Notes: generated from the sequence alone by a model not told the origin. A DNA stretch of 64,000 nt from Anaerofustis stercorihominis DSM 17244 (GCF_000154825.1 NZ_DS560015.1:397052-461051); one strand, 5' to 3'; positions 17,681-27,373 are shown, counted from the first letter of the stretch. A program made the numbers and translations.

Positions 17681-18769
17681 ATGAAAAATAATAAAAATGT
17701 TATTTTAATTGTAGATGATATTGAAATGAACAGAGTGATTTTAAAAGAATTATTTAAAGATGAATATATCGTCTATGAAGCTTGTGACGGTGAAGAAGCT
17801 TTAGGTTTAATTAATAAGTTAAAAGAAAGTATTGATATAATACTTCTTGATATAATCATGCCAAAGGTAGATGGTTTTGAAGTTTTGGAAGAACTTAACT
17901 CTTCGGGATTGATGGATAAGATCCCTGTCTTTTTGGTAACCGCCGCAGATGCTGCGGACATGATAAATAAAGGTTATGATATGGGAGTTCAGGATATCGT
18001 TCAAAAACCATTCAATCCGAATATAATAAAACGCCGTGTCAAGAATGCCATAGAGCTTTATAACCGTCGTTTCAGAATGGAAGATACGATTTTCAAACAA
18101 TCGGAAGAAATCAAACTTCAAGACGAAAAATTAAAAGAACAAAGCTTATCTATAATCGACTCTTTGAGTACTGTGGTAGAGTTTAGGGATTTGGAATCCG
18201 GAGAGCACGTTAAAAGACTTCGTCAGATAACTCAGCTGCTTTTGACCGAGATCTCAAAAGTAAAACCGGAATACGGCTTTACTCCCGCACTTATCGAAAC
18301 CATATCAATCGCCGCCGTTATGCATGACATAGGTAAAATAGCTATCCCCGATAATATCCTTAATAAACCGGGAAAACTGACCGATGAGGAATTTGAAATA
18401 ATGAAGACCCATACGGTCAAAGAATGTGAAATGCTTGATAGCTTTAAAGATATTTTCGACAATGAAAATTACGAATATTACTACGGCATATGCAGATGGC
18501 ATCATGAGAAATGGGACGGAAGAGGATATCCCGACGGTTTAAAAGGAAATGATATACCTATTTGGGCGCAGGTAGTATCCATAGCTGATTGCTTTGATGC
18601 ACTTATATCCCCGAGAGTATATAAACCGCCTTATGAACCCGTAGTTGCGGTCGAAATGATTTTAAACGGAGAATGCGGACAGTTTAATCCTATACTGCTT
18701 GACTGTTTTAAGAAAGTTTCTGATACTCTTATAAATTTTGTAACCAAAGACAGCGATGCTATAGCTTAA
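17681..18769 (+). CDS. Response regulator with HD-GYP phosphodiesterase domain
   Basis: The 362-residue protein has an N-terminal receiver domain (residues 1-125), with the acidic pair in VDD and the phospho-acceptor aspartate in ILLDIIMP (about residue 56), and a short coiled linker (about 128-160). The C-terminal HD-GYP domain has MHDIGKIAIPD (about 213), the H of MKTHTV, HHEKWDGRGYPDGL (about 273) and IADCFDAL. Intact HD-GYP residues suggest it breaks down cyclic di-GMP. The hybrid kinase gene begins 24 bases downstream and is the obvious candidate partner. Confidence 0.92.
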   Translation: MKNNKNVILIVDDIEMNRVILKELFKDEYIVYEACDGEEALGLINKLKESIDIILLDIIMPKVDGFEVLEELNSSGLMDKIPVFLVTAADAADMINKGYDMGVQDIVQKPFNPNIIKRRVKNAIELYNRRFRMEDTIFKQSEEIKLQDEKLKEQSLSIIDSLSTVVEFRDLESGEHVKRLRQITQLLLTEISKVKPEYGFTPALIETISIAAVMHDIGKIAIPDNILNKPGKLTDEEFEIMKTHTVKECEMLDSFKDIFDNENYEYYYGICRWHHEKWDGRGYPDGLKGNDIPIWAQVVSIADCFDALISPRVYKPPYEPVVAVEMILNGECGQFNPILLDCFKKVSDTLINFVTKDSDAIA

Positions 18770-18793
18770 ATTCTGTTTCACAGGGAGTTAAGT

Positions 18794-21700
18794 ATGAAAA
18801 ACTATGGGATTAAAGAAGTCTTTAAAATAAAAGAAAGAGCTTATAGCCAAAATGATATGATAAAAACATTATATGATTCAATGCCGGGGCATTTGTTTGC
18901 CGTAGAAGATCATTATCCATATCGTGTTTTATTTATAAGTAAAGAAGCTCTTTCTTTTTTTTGTATAGAAAATGATAAAAATATAACTGATATGACTTTA
19001 AAAGATTTGGTAAGCCCGGAAGAAAACGACTATATATTAAATGATATAAAGAAAATAAAAAATGGTAAGAAGATAATAAATTGGAATAGGACTTTTACTA
19101 ATATCGGAAATAATATCGTTCACTTTCTCGGAAGGACTTCCTTGATAGAAAATCCTGACGGTTCAACTTTCATTCAAGTATATTATTATAATATGAATAC
19201 CATTAACCATTTGGAAAAGTCTATAGACCAAATAGAATATCACATAAAAAATATTGCCGATAGTATCAGTGACGGACTTTGTTTTTATGAAGTAAAAAGC
19301 GGAGAGTTATTTCCTTTATATGTAAATGACGGATATTTAAATATAATCGGCTATGACAGAAACAATTATGATACGAACTCATCCATAAAAGATAAGGTTC
19401 ATCCCGATGATTTGAACGCTCTTTCATTAGCAATCAAAGAATGCTTGATGTCAGGGAAACTTATGGAGTTTAAACTCAGGGTAATAGATATCAAAGGCAA
19501 GTATCATTGGATAAATGCGAAAGCACACAGGATAGATGATTATCCCGGTACCAATAACCCTGTGATCTTTGCTCTTGTGACCGATGTAACGGAACAAAGA
19601 AGAGCAGAGAAAGCTTTAATAAAATCTGAAGAAGCAAAAAGAAAAACATTTGAAGAGTTAAGAAAGAAAAATCAACAGATAGAATTGATACTCTCTTCAA
19701 TCAACGGAGGTCTTGCTTCTTATGAGTGTGATACATATGATTTTCTTTATGTAAGCGATGAATTATGCAAAATGCTGGGATATTCAAAAGAGGAATTTCT
19801 AAGTGTAACAAAGGGCAATGTGCTGAATTTGATTTATTATATCGATAAAGTAAAAGCCGTTAAAGATTATCATAAATCTTTTTTGGAGAATGAAAAAAAT
19901 TATGCGGTCAAATACAGGGTCGTTTGTAAAGACGGTTCGCTAAAATGGATATTAGACAGCGGCTATAAATCCAAATCCGATGAGGGAAAAGATATAATCA
20001 ACTGCTTGTTTTTGGATATAGACGAACTTCAGCAGTCTACTTTAAAAGTAACGGAACAGAAAGATTTTCTTGACAGTATATATAACTCAGTCATGTGCGG
20101 TATACTTCGTTATCATAATGTAGGCGGTGAATTTGCTTTTATCATGATGAATAATGAAGCGCTTAAAATTTTCGGATATGAGACGGAAGAAGAATGTTTG
20201 AAACTCGGAAGGGAAGAGTTTTTAAACAGGGTTTATTATGAAGACAGAGATTACATATTAAGCAAAATAAACTCTTTAAGAGACGTCGGAGAGAATTTCA
20301 GCGAAGAATATAGGATAAAAAGACCAAACGGCGAAATACGCTGGGTCTATGCCACAAGCGAAATGGTAAAAGACGCCAAGGGCAATATCCTTAATCAAAG
20401 GGTAATGATGGACATAACCGACAGAAAAAAACTTGAAATAGAAGAAAGACTCAGCGGTATAATACGTACCGCTTACGATGTTGTGGTTGATATAGATTTA
20501 AAGACCGGGGAATATATTGAGAATGATTTTTCTGAAATGAGTTATTTTAAAAAGAATTACGGAAATTATAAAAGGTCATTCTTACAAATGTTGAGGCATG
20601 ATATAGATCACAGAGATACAAAATATATAGCGAATACGTTAGGGATAAAAAATTTAAGACATATAGCAGAAAATAAACAGGACGTGAGAAAATTATCATG
20701 TAAATACAGGCTCAGAGAAGATGAAAACAAGTGGATAGAAGCTACTGCCATATTTAACTCCGGTCAAAACAGAAACAGGATAAATCTGATCATCAGAGAT
20801 ATAACCGACCAGATAAAACAGGAAGAATTGATTGAAGCTCAAAACAGAGCACTTGAAAAAGCACTTAAAAAAGCAAATGCCGCAAACGAAGCAAAATCGT
20901 TGTTCTTATCGAGTATGTCGCACGATATAAGAACGCCTATGAACGGTATAGTGGGGATGACTACAGTTGCAAAAGAAAGTATCAAAAACGAAGACAGGAT
21001 AAAGGACTGTCTCGATAAAATAGATGTTTCTTCAAAGCATTTATTAAGTCTTATAAACGATATATTGGATATGTCAAGGATAGAAAGCGGGAATTTGATT
21101 TTAAAAGAAGAAAACGTCAATATTTCGGATTTGTTCCATGACACTTTAACGATCATCTTGTCTCAGGCTAAGGAAAAGAATCAGAATATAAGATTTGATA
21201 TAGATGTGGAACATGAAAATATAATAGTCGATTCACTGAGACTTCAGCAGGTATTTATAAATATATTGTCAAATGCCATCAAATTCACTGAGTATAATGG
21301 GAATATCGATATAAATATATACGAACTTCCTCAGACAAAACAAGGATATGCAGATTATAAATTTGAATTTATTGATGACGGTATCGGAATATCAAAAGAA
21401 TTCATTGATAATATATTTGAACCTTTTGAAAGAGAAAATAAAGAAATGTCGGGGAAAATCCAAGGTACGGGGCTGGGAATGACTATAACAAAACGTATAC
21501 TCGATATGATGGGAGGAAAAATCTTAGTTAGAAGTGAACTGGGAAAAGGAACTTGTTTTACGGTGTGTGCTTCTTATAAATTAAATCATATAAAAGAACC
21601 TAAAATCAATGATTCGGTTAAAGACCTTCGAGTACTTATAGCCGACAGCAGTCAAAAAAACGCTAAAAGGCTCAATTTGATACTAAATTCACTTGGTATC

Positions 21701-22426
21701 AAAAATGATTTTACAACGTCGGGAGGCAAAGCCTTGGAAATGTCAGTAAAAGCATACGAACATTCCATGCCCTATGATGTTGTTTTAATCGATTTGACCA
21801 TGAAAGACATGAATGGTTTCGAAGTTTGTAAGAATATCAGGAATGCTCTAAGCAGTAAAAATGTTCCTACTCTTATTTTATCCGCCGTTGCCGGTTCCCG
21901 TGGCTATATAGATGCAGATAAAGCGGGATTTGATATAGTGGCAAACAGACCTATATTCAAATCGGATATCATTAAATTGTTTAACGGTTTATTTGATAAA
22001 AACATACAAAGCGAAACACACAAAAATAATAAATCATCATTGACCGGCAAAAGGATATTGATAGCTGAAGATAATGAATTAAACAGGGAAATAGCGGTAG
22101 AACTTATAAAAGGGATAACCGGGAATATTGATACCGTTGAAAACGGTAAAGAGGTACTCGATAAGCTTGCTGTTCATGAAGACGGATATTACGATTTGAT
22201 ACTCATGGATATACAAATGCCTATATTAAACGGATATGAAGCCACTAAGCAAATAAGAAAAGCAGATAATGAATATTACAAAAATATCCCTATTGTTGCA
22301 ATGACCGCAAATGCTTTCGATACCGATGTAAAGAAAGCATTTGACAGCGGTATGAACGAACATCTCTCAAAGCCTATCGACGTAAAAAAATTAAATAAAG
22401 TGTTAAATACTTATTTGAAAAAATAA
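18794..22426 (+). CDS. Hybrid sensor histidine kinase with about five PAS domains and two receivers
   Basis: This 1210-residue cytoplasmic sensor shows no transmembrane helix. About five PAS-like modules (about 20-690), several ending in DVTEQ/DITDR-type tails, precede a HisKA dimer domain with MSHDIRTPMNG (H about 710). An ATPase domain follows (N box about 825, DDGIGIS about 860, GTGLGMTI about 891). Two receiver domains come next. REC1 (about 945-1065) keeps LIDLTMKDMNG but has NRP where the conserved KP should be and only one acidic residue at the start, so it is probably weakened. REC2 (about 1086-1205) is canonical (AEDN, LMDIQMP, SKPID). It lies in an operon with the HD-GYP regulator, AGGGAG before the ATG. 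The signal is unknown. Confidence 0.92.
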   Translation: MKNYGIKEVFKIKERAYSQNDMIKTLYDSMPGHLFAVEDHYPYRVLFISKEALSFFCIENDKNITDMTLKDLVSPEENDYILNDIKKIKNGKKIINWNRTFTNIGNNIVHFLGRTSLIENPDGSTFIQVYYYNMNTINHLEKSIDQIEYHIKNIADSISDGLCFYEVKSGELFPLYVNDGYLNIIGYDRNNYDTNSSIKDKVHPDDLNALSLAIKECLMSGKLMEFKLRVIDIKGKYHWINAKAHRIDDYPGTNNPVIFALVTDVTEQRRAEKALIKSEEAKRKTFEELRKKNQQIELILSSINGGLASYECDTYDFLYVSDELCKMLGYSKEEFLSVTKGNVLNLIYYIDKVKAVKDYHKSFLENEKNYAVKYRVVCKDGSLKWILDSGYKSKSDEGKDIINCLFLDIDELQQSTLKVTEQKDFLDSIYNSVMCGILRYHNVGGEFAFIMMNNEALKIFGYETEEECLKLGREEFLNRVYYEDRDYILSKINSLRDVGENFSEEYRIKRPNGEIRWVYATSEMVKDAKGNILNQRVMMDITDRKKLEIEERLSGIIRTAYDVVVDIDLKTGEYIENDFSEMSYFKKNYGNYKRSFLQMLRHDIDHRDTKYIANTLGIKNLRHIAENKQDVRKLSCKYRLREDENKWIEATAIFNSGQNRNRINLIIRDITDQIKQEELIEAQNRALEKALKKANAANEAKSLFLSSMSHDIRTPMNGIVGMTTVAKESIKNEDRIKDCLDKIDVSSKHLLSLINDILDMSRIESGNLILKEENVNISDLFHDTLTIILSQAKEKNQNIRFDIDVEHENIIVDSLRLQQVFINILSNAIKFTEYNGNIDINIYELPQTKQGYADYKFEFIDDGIGISKEFIDNIFEPFERENKEMSGKIQGTGLGMTITKRILDMMGGKILVRSELGKGTCFTVCASYKLNHIKEPKINDSVKDLRVLIADSSQKNAKRLNLILNSLGIKNDFTTSGGKALEMSVKAYEHSMPYDVVLIDLTMKDMNGFEVCKNIRNALSSKNVPTLILSAVAGSRGYIDADKAGFDIVANRPIFKSDIIKLFNGLFDKNIQSETHKNNKSSLTGKRILIAEDNELNREIAVELIKGITGNIDTVENGKEVLDKLAVHEDGYYDLILMDIQMPILNGYEATKQIRKADNEYYKNIPIVAMTANAFDTDVKKAFDSGMNEHLSKPIDVKKLNKVLNTYLKK

Positions 22427-22435
22427 GCAATAAGA

Positions 22436-22480
22436 CTGTCAACTATAAGCATCAAAAAGGTTGACAGCCTCTTTTTTTTA
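22436..22480 (+). terminator. Terminator of the kinase operon
   Basis: CTGTCAAC and GTTGACAG pair, followed by CCTC and a run of eight T. Confidence 0.85.
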
Positions 22481-22510
22481 TCTTAAACTATCAGTATTAA
22501 GGAGTTTGAA

Positions 22511-23488
22511 ATGAATAAAGATAATATACTTGAAATATTGAAGGTAAACAGCGGTAAAGTGATTTCGGGGGGATATATAGCGCTTAGGCTGAATATATCC
22601 AGAAATGCCGTTTGGAAGAACATCAACCTGTTAAAAGAGGAAGGTTATAATATCGTTTCTGTCAAAAACAAAGGATATATGCTTGACAGTAATATCAGCT
22701 ATTTAAATAAGAAAGAAATAGAAAAAGGACTTAACACTAAATTTATAGGAAATATCATAGAAATAATCGAAGAAGTTGACTCAACCATAAATTATCTTAA
22801 AAATTTAAAAGATGAAGAGAAAATTGAAGGCAGAGTCATTATAGCAAATTCTCAGACAAGAGGTAAGGGCAGGAGAGGAAGACCCTTCTTTTCTCCAAAG
22901 GACAGCAGTATGTATTTAAGCTTATTGTTAAAGCCCAAACTTCCTATTGAAGAAGTAAATCTTATAACGATAATCTGCGGTTTGAGCGTCGTTGAAGCCC
23001 TTAAAAATACATTTGGGATTGACAGCGATATAAAATGGGTAAATGATATTTATAAAGACGGACTAAAACTATGCGGGATACTTACGGAAGGTATAATAAG
23101 CTTTGAAAGCGGGAGCATGGAAAATGTAGTTTTAGGCGTGGGTATAAATATAAACAGGTCCGAAAATGAAGAAGTTCCCGAAGAGTTTAAAGATATTATT
23201 GGGTTTGTTCAGGATTTTACGGGAAAAGCGGAAAACCGAAATAAAATAATAAGCGAATTCTTAAATGTATTCGAAAATAAATATCTCAATTTTGACAAGG
23301 ATTCTCTTTACAAAGAATACAAAGAGAAGATGTTATATATAAATGAGGATATAACATATATTCAGGGAAATGAAAAAATAAAAGCGACTCTTCTCGATTT
23401 AAACAAAGACTTTTCAATAAAAATAAAAACAAGCGACGGAGAGATAAAAAATTTTAACAGCGGAGAAATAAGTATCAGAAGTATATGA
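22511..23488 (+). CDS. birA: Bifunctional biotin-protein ligase and biotin operon repressor
   Basis: The 325-residue protein begins with a winged helix (about 5-60, RLNISRNAVWKNINLLKEEG). The ligase core follows with GRGRRGRPFFSP-like biotinoyl-AMP loop (residues about 117-126), the catalytic KWVNDIY (about 177) and GVGINI, and a small C-terminal SH3-like domain (about 280-325). It activates biotin with ATP and attaches it to carboxylase lysines; the winged helix implies biotin-dependent repression as well. AAGGAG precedes the ATG. No biotin synthesis gene is present nearby. Confidence 0.95.
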   Translation: MNKDNILEILKVNSGKVISGGYIALRLNISRNAVWKNINLLKEEGYNIVSVKNKGYMLDSNISYLNKKEIEKGLNTKFIGNIIEIIEEVDSTINYLKNLKDEEKIEGRVIIANSQTRGKGRRGRPFFSPKDSSMYLSLLLKPKLPIEEVNLITIICGLSVVEALKNTFGIDSDIKWVNDIYKDGLKLCGILTEGIISFESGSMENVVLGVGININRSENEEVPEEFKDIIGFVQDFTGKAENRNKIISEFLNVFENKYLNFDKDSLYKEYKEKMLYINEDITYIQGNEKIKATLLDLNKDFSIKIKTSDGEIKNFNSGEISIRSI

Positions 23489-23791
23489 TTCGATTTAAAT
23501 AAGCCCCTACGGGCTTATTTTTTACATTTAAACTATCTTTATTTGATAGTAATCCATATATATTTTTAAAAATATAAATTGCATTCAATATTTTAAGTTT
23601 GGTCATATTTTCATGAAAAGATAATATAAATAATATATGTCATTACAAAACAAAAATTTATTGTAACACATAGGAAGTAAATAATTAGAAATGAGAAATA
23701 ATTATATTCTTTTATAACATATTCATATAATTTCTTTATGACAAATTGAGTATGAGTTTATATATAAAATACTCATTAAGAGGTGAAGGAA
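23489..23791. other. Intergenic region before spoIIGA
   Basis: This stretch holds the birA terminator and then about 260 very AT-rich bases. An inverted repeat GAGTAT...ATACTC frames TTTATATATAAA near 23750-23775. No coding sequence is seen in any frame that could supply the membrane domain missing from SpoIIGA; a stop codon (TAA at 23777) closes the spoIIGA frame just upstream. No perfect Spo0A box (TGTCGAA) was found. Confidence 0.6.
23500..23524 (+). terminator. Terminator of birA
   Basis: TAAGCCC-CTAC-GGGCTTA with a following T run. Confidence 0.85.
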
Positions 23792-24277
23792 ATGATTAAG
23801 AAAAAGAATATTTTTGTTAGCATTATTTCTGCGTTTATAGCATATAAATTACTTAGGAAAATCAACGATTTAAAGTTAGGACTCGAATATATCTGCACTC
23901 TCTATATAAAAGATAAGAGCATTTCTTTTAAAGGATACCTCGATACGGGGAATTTGGTAAGAGGTATAAACGGAGAAGGGGTAATAATAGTTCATAACAG
24001 CATAATAAATAAAATCTTAAATACAAATCTTTCATATGAAATAGAAGATTATAACGACTACTTACATATCTATAACAATATTCCCATAACCATAAAAGAT
24101 TCACTTTCATATACCTTTTATAATACGACAAAAGAAAAACAGATCCTTCCCATACTCAGATTTGATAAGATCGTGATTACGAACAAAAGAAAAGAAAAGA
24201 CGGTTTATAACCCATATATAGGTATCCTTGGGATAGACTCTTCAGGTGCCTTGATACCTATATCCACATTAAAATAA
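23792..24277 (+). CDS. spoIIGA: Sigma-E processing peptidase SpoIIGA, shortened form
   Basis: This gene lies 13 bases before sigE, as spoIIGA does in Bacillus. The product keeps the aspartic protease part of SpoIIGA: FKGYLDTGNLV carries the DTG active-site motif, and VYNPYIGILGIDSSG resembles the C-terminal conserved part. Bacillus SpoIIGA is about 309 residues with five membrane helices before the protease; here only about 161 residues exist, with one short hydrophobic stretch (IFVSIISAFIAYKLL) at the N-terminus. The ATG at 23792 is preferred because GAGGTGAAGGA fits as its ribosome site; the GTG at 23783 lies inside that site. It would cleave pro-SigE in the mother cell. Confidence 0.8.
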   Translation: MIKKKNIFVSIISAFIAYKLLRKINDLKLGLEYICTLYIKDKSISFKGYLDTGNLVRGINGEGVIIVHNSIINKILNTNLSYEIEDYNDYLHIYNNIPITIKDSLSYTFYNTTKEKQILPILRFDKIVITNKRKEKTVYNPYIGILGIDSSGALIPISTLK

Positions 24278-24290
24278 TTCGGAGGTTTAC

Positions 24291-24992
24291 ATGATTAATT
24301 TATTTAATATTCTAAAAAGAAAGAAGCATAAAAAGAATAAATTATTTTATATTTCCGGCTCGTATATGCTCCCGCCTCCGCTTACAAAAGAAGAGGAGCA
24401 GGAAGTTCTTAAAAATTTGGAATCGGACGAGACAAACACTACAAAGACCATATTGATCGAGCGTAATCTAAGACTTGTGGTCTACATTGCAAAGAAGTTC
24501 GATACATCTTCCGCCAGTGTGGAAGACCTTATATCCATAGGTACCATAGGACTTATAAAAGCGGTCAAGACTTTTAAGGTCGAAAAGAACATAAAGCTGG
24601 CTACATATGCTTCAAAATGTATAGAAAACGAGATACTCATGCACCTTAGAAAGGTAAACAGGATAAGAGGAGAGATTTCGCTTGACGAACCTTTGAACGT
24701 AGACTACGACGGCAATGAACTGTTACTGTCGGATATCCTCGGTACGAATGGCGACCCGGTAAAAGATAAAATAGATAAAGACGTAAACAAAGAGATAATG
24801 CTTCTTGCGGTAGACAGATTAAAGGAAAGCGAAAAGGAAATAATCAATTACCGATTCGGACTCAACGGAAAAGAAAAGAAAACTCAAAAAGAACTTGCAA
24901 ACATGTTAAACATTTCGCAGTCTTACATTTCAAGGTTAGAGAAGAGGATAATATCAAATTTGAAAAAAGAAGTAAATAAAATGTGTACATAA
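24291..24992 (+). CDS. sigE: Mother-cell sporulation sigma factor, pro-sigma-E
   Basis: The 233-residue sigma-70 family protein directs early mother-cell transcription. The N-terminal pro-sequence is basic and short (about 20 residues), followed by FYISGSYMLPPPL, where the family is cleaved. Region 2 reads ERNLRLVVYIAKKF...EDLISIGTIGLIKAV...KLATYASKCIENEI and region 4 reads KTQKELANMLNISQSYISRLEKRII, both close to Bacillus SigE. Expected control: synthesis under Spo0A and activation by the SpoIIGA protease encoded just upstream. Confidence 0.96.
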   Translation: MINLFNILKRKKHKKNKLFYISGSYMLPPPLTKEEEQEVLKNLESDETNTTKTILIERNLRLVVYIAKKFDTSSASVEDLISIGTIGLIKAVKTFKVEKNIKLATYASKCIENEILMHLRKVNRIRGEISLDEPLNVDYDGNELLLSDILGTNGDPVKDKIDKDVNKEIMLLAVDRLKESEKEIINYRFGLNGKEKKTQKELANMLNISQSYISRLEKRIISNLKKEVNKMCT

Positions 24993-25017
24993 GAAGGTTT
25001 ATGCCTTCTTTTTTTTA
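24991..25017 (+). terminator. Terminator after sigE
   Basis: AAGAAGG-TTTATG-CCTTCTT with a long T run, starting at the sigE stop codon. Confidence 0.85.
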
Positions 25018-25105
25018 TTAATATTGAATTAAGTTTATTTAAAGGTATTTATTTTATTATAAAATAGTGTTATTATTTTAAGGATGAATTCTAAGGAGTT
25101 TTGAT

Positions 25106-26551
25106 TTGAAATTAAAAGATATTTTAGAGGGATATCCTCATTCTTTAAACGGAAATAAAGATATAGAAAATATAGATATAAATAGTATTGTTTTTGATTC
25201 CAGAAAATGCGAAGAAGGTTCTATGTTCGTTTGTATCGTAGGTTATGAAACAGACGGACATAAATATATAGACAGCGCACTTAAACTTGGGGTAAAGGTG
25301 ATTTGTCACAGTGAAGAATTAGAAGGATACAAAGACGATATTACATATATAAAATGCGAAAACACGAGAAATGCTCTTGCATATTTCGCTAACAGATTTT
25401 ACTCATTCCCTAGCAAAAATCTCAAATTGATCGGAGTAAGCGGTACCAACGGTAAGACTTCTTTTTGTGATATAGCACATACGCTTTTTGAAAACCTTGG
25501 TTTTAAAACCGACTACATCGGTACTTTGGGAAGAAAGAACACAAAACTGGAAGGACAGATAATAAGAACAACTCCTGAAATAACCGAACTTACAAAAGAT
25601 TTCAGCGATATGGTAAAGAATGACGTGGATTATTGCTTCCTCGAAGTTTCTTCACACGGTCTCGTACTTGACAGAGTAAGTTTTCTTAACTTTTACATAG
25701 GTGTTTTTTCCAATCTTTCAATGGACCATTTGGATTTTCATAAGACGATGGAAGAATACTATCAGGCAAAGAAGAAACTTTATTACATGGTAGATAGATT
25801 TTCTGTGATAAATATCGATGATGATTACGGACACAGACTCTATAATGAACTTAAGGAAGATAAAAAAGATGTCATCTCATTCGGAGAAAAGGAACAAAGT
25901 GATTATAAAATCACCATAAAAGAACTCTCCTTGAGTAAATCTTCTTTTACTCTTACAAAAGGAAACAATAAATATGATTTCGTCATTAATTCCATAGGAA
26001 AATTCAATATATATAATGTAACCCCGGCTATAATAATAGCCCTTGAAGAGGGAATAGGATATGAAAAAATAAAAGAAGCTATACTCAGGTATCACGGAAC
26101 CAACGGAAGGATAGAGAGGGTGGCAGAAGATATTTTTATTGATTATGCTCATACTCCCGACGCTATGGAAAAGATACTGAAGCTTATAAGAGAAGTCAGC
26201 AGTAAAAAGATAACTCTTGTTTTTGGCTGTGGGGGAAACAGAGACCATGGCAAAAGACCTATTATGGGAAGTGTTTCCGAAAAGTATGCCGACAATATCA
26301 TCCTTACAATGGATAACCCGAGAAAAGAAAAAAACGAAGATATCATAAAGGATATTTTAAACGGGATAAAAAACAAAGATAAAACCGAGATAATATATGA
26401 CAGAAAAGAAGCTATAAATAAGGCTGTAAGAAATAAAAAAGATGATGAAATAGTCTTGGTCTTGGGTAAAGGACATGAGACATATCAGGAACTCGGAGAT
26501 AAAAAGATTTATTTTTCCGATAGAGAAGAAATTTTAAATTCATTAAAATAA
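25106..26551 (+). CDS. murE: UDP-N-acetylmuramoyl-tripeptide synthetase MurE
   Basis: This 481-residue Mur ligase adds the third amino acid of the peptidoglycan stem peptide. The ATP loop GVSGTNGKTS (about residue 109), the HLDFHKTMEEY region with the carbamylated lysine nearby, and GKGHETYQ near the end are intact. The DNPR motif (about residue 402) is the signature of enzymes that use meso-diaminopimelate. The start is a TTG with AAGGAG seven bases upstream. The following small genes are close and may be cotranscribed. Confidence 0.94.
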   Translation: MKLKDILEGYPHSLNGNKDIENIDINSIVFDSRKCEEGSMFVCIVGYETDGHKYIDSALKLGVKVICHSEELEGYKDDITYIKCENTRNALAYFANRFYSFPSKNLKLIGVSGTNGKTSFCDIAHTLFENLGFKTDYIGTLGRKNTKLEGQIIRTTPEITELTKDFSDMVKNDVDYCFLEVSSHGLVLDRVSFLNFYIGVFSNLSMDHLDFHKTMEEYYQAKKKLYYMVDRFSVINIDDDYGHRLYNELKEDKKDVISFGEKEQSDYKITIKELSLSKSSFTLTKGNNKYDFVINSIGKFNIYNVTPAIIIALEEGIGYEKIKEAILRYHGTNGRIERVAEDIFIDYAHTPDAMEKILKLIREVSSKKITLVFGCGGNRDHGKRPIMGSVSEKYADNIILTMDNPRKEKNEDIIKDILNGIKNKDKTEIIYDRKEAINKAVRNKKDDEIVLVLGKGHETYQELGDKKIYFSDREEILNSLK

Positions 26552-26569
26552 TTTAAAAAGAGAAAGACA

Positions 26570-27130
26570 ATGGAGACAAAAAAGATTTATATAGTTCTTA
26601 CAAGTACAAGAACGATTTTAGCAAGAATAATAAGATTGTGGGTAAAAAAGCCTTATAATCACGTTTCGATATCTCTTGACAGAGAACTGAATGAAATGTA
26701 CTGCTTCGGAAGACGAAGACCCAGGAACCCTTTTATAGCTGGTTTTATCAAAGAAGACTGGGAAACGGGATTTCATGCAACATTCAATAATATCCCATGT
26801 CTCGTATACGAATGCGAGATAGACGCAAAGATATATGATAATATAAAAGAAATAATCGATGAATTCTATATGGATCATTTAAAATATAAATTCAATATAA
26901 TAGGGCTTATAGGTAATGCGGTAGGGTTTGACATCAAAAGAGAAAAACATTATTACTGTGCGGAGTTCTTGTCTTACTTATTCGAAGAAAGCGGACTTTA
27001 TTCCTTTAACGAAGCTCATACAAGAAGAAGACCCATGGACTTCAGCGGTTTTTTAAACAGTAAGCTCATTTACGACGGATATATAAACGATTATAAAGAA
27101 CAAAGTGAAGTCAAACAAATCATACTATAA
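26570..27130 (+). CDS. YiiX/YebB-like permuted NlpC/P60 cysteine hydrolase
   Basis: The 186-residue protein has NHVSISL (about residue 29) and HYYCAEFLSYLFEESGL (about residue 127). This is the histidine-before-cysteine order of the circularly permuted papain-like NlpC/P60 family (YiiX/DUF830 type). Members cut amide or thioester bonds in cell wall peptides, lipids or proteins. There is no signal peptide, so it probably acts in the cytoplasm or at the inner membrane face. The substrate is unknown. It lies 18 bases after murE. Confidence 0.72.
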   Translation: METKKIYIVLTSTRTILARIIRLWVKKPYNHVSISLDRELNEMYCFGRRRPRNPFIAGFIKEDWETGFHATFNNIPCLVYECEIDAKIYDNIKEIIDEFYMDHLKYKFNIIGLIGNAVGFDIKREKHYYCAEFLSYLFEESGLYSFNEAHTRRRPMDFSGFLNSKLIYDGYINDYKEQSEVKQIIL

Positions 27131-27145
27131 TTCGAGGAACAAATA

Positions 27146-27373
27146 ATGAAATTGGTTTTAGCAGTTTTTGCCGGACTTATATTTATATTCTTAGTTTTTT
27201 TATATGCTAAAGCTTTTACGGATAAATATAAGAGAAGAATAGACAACGTAGCAAAACATTACGGTTACAGAAATTATGACCATCTTAAAAAAATCGGCGA
27301 AAAAGAAGAAGAAAAGGTAATAAGAATGAAAATAAGAGAGGACAGGAGAAGAAAATATGGGAAACAAAATTAA
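27146..27373 (+). CDS. Small single-pass membrane protein, 75 aa
   Basis: Residues 2-24 form a hydrophobic helix. The rest is a strongly charged, mostly basic tail (KEEEKVIRMKIREDRRRKYGK) with YGYRNYDHLKKIG in the middle. I recognise no family. GAGGAAC precedes the ATG, and the last 17 bases overlap serC, whose ribosome site lies within this gene, so translation is probably coupled. Confidence 0.65.
   Translation: MKLVLAVFAGLIFIFLVFLYAKAFTDKYKRRIDNVAKHYGYRNYDHLKKIGEKEEEKVIRMKIREDRRRKYGKQN

Noticed and set aside
23489-23791. Hidden coding sequence for the SpoIIGA membrane domain
   Set aside because: All frames have many stops and a TAA closes the spoIIGA frame nine codons or fewer before its start.
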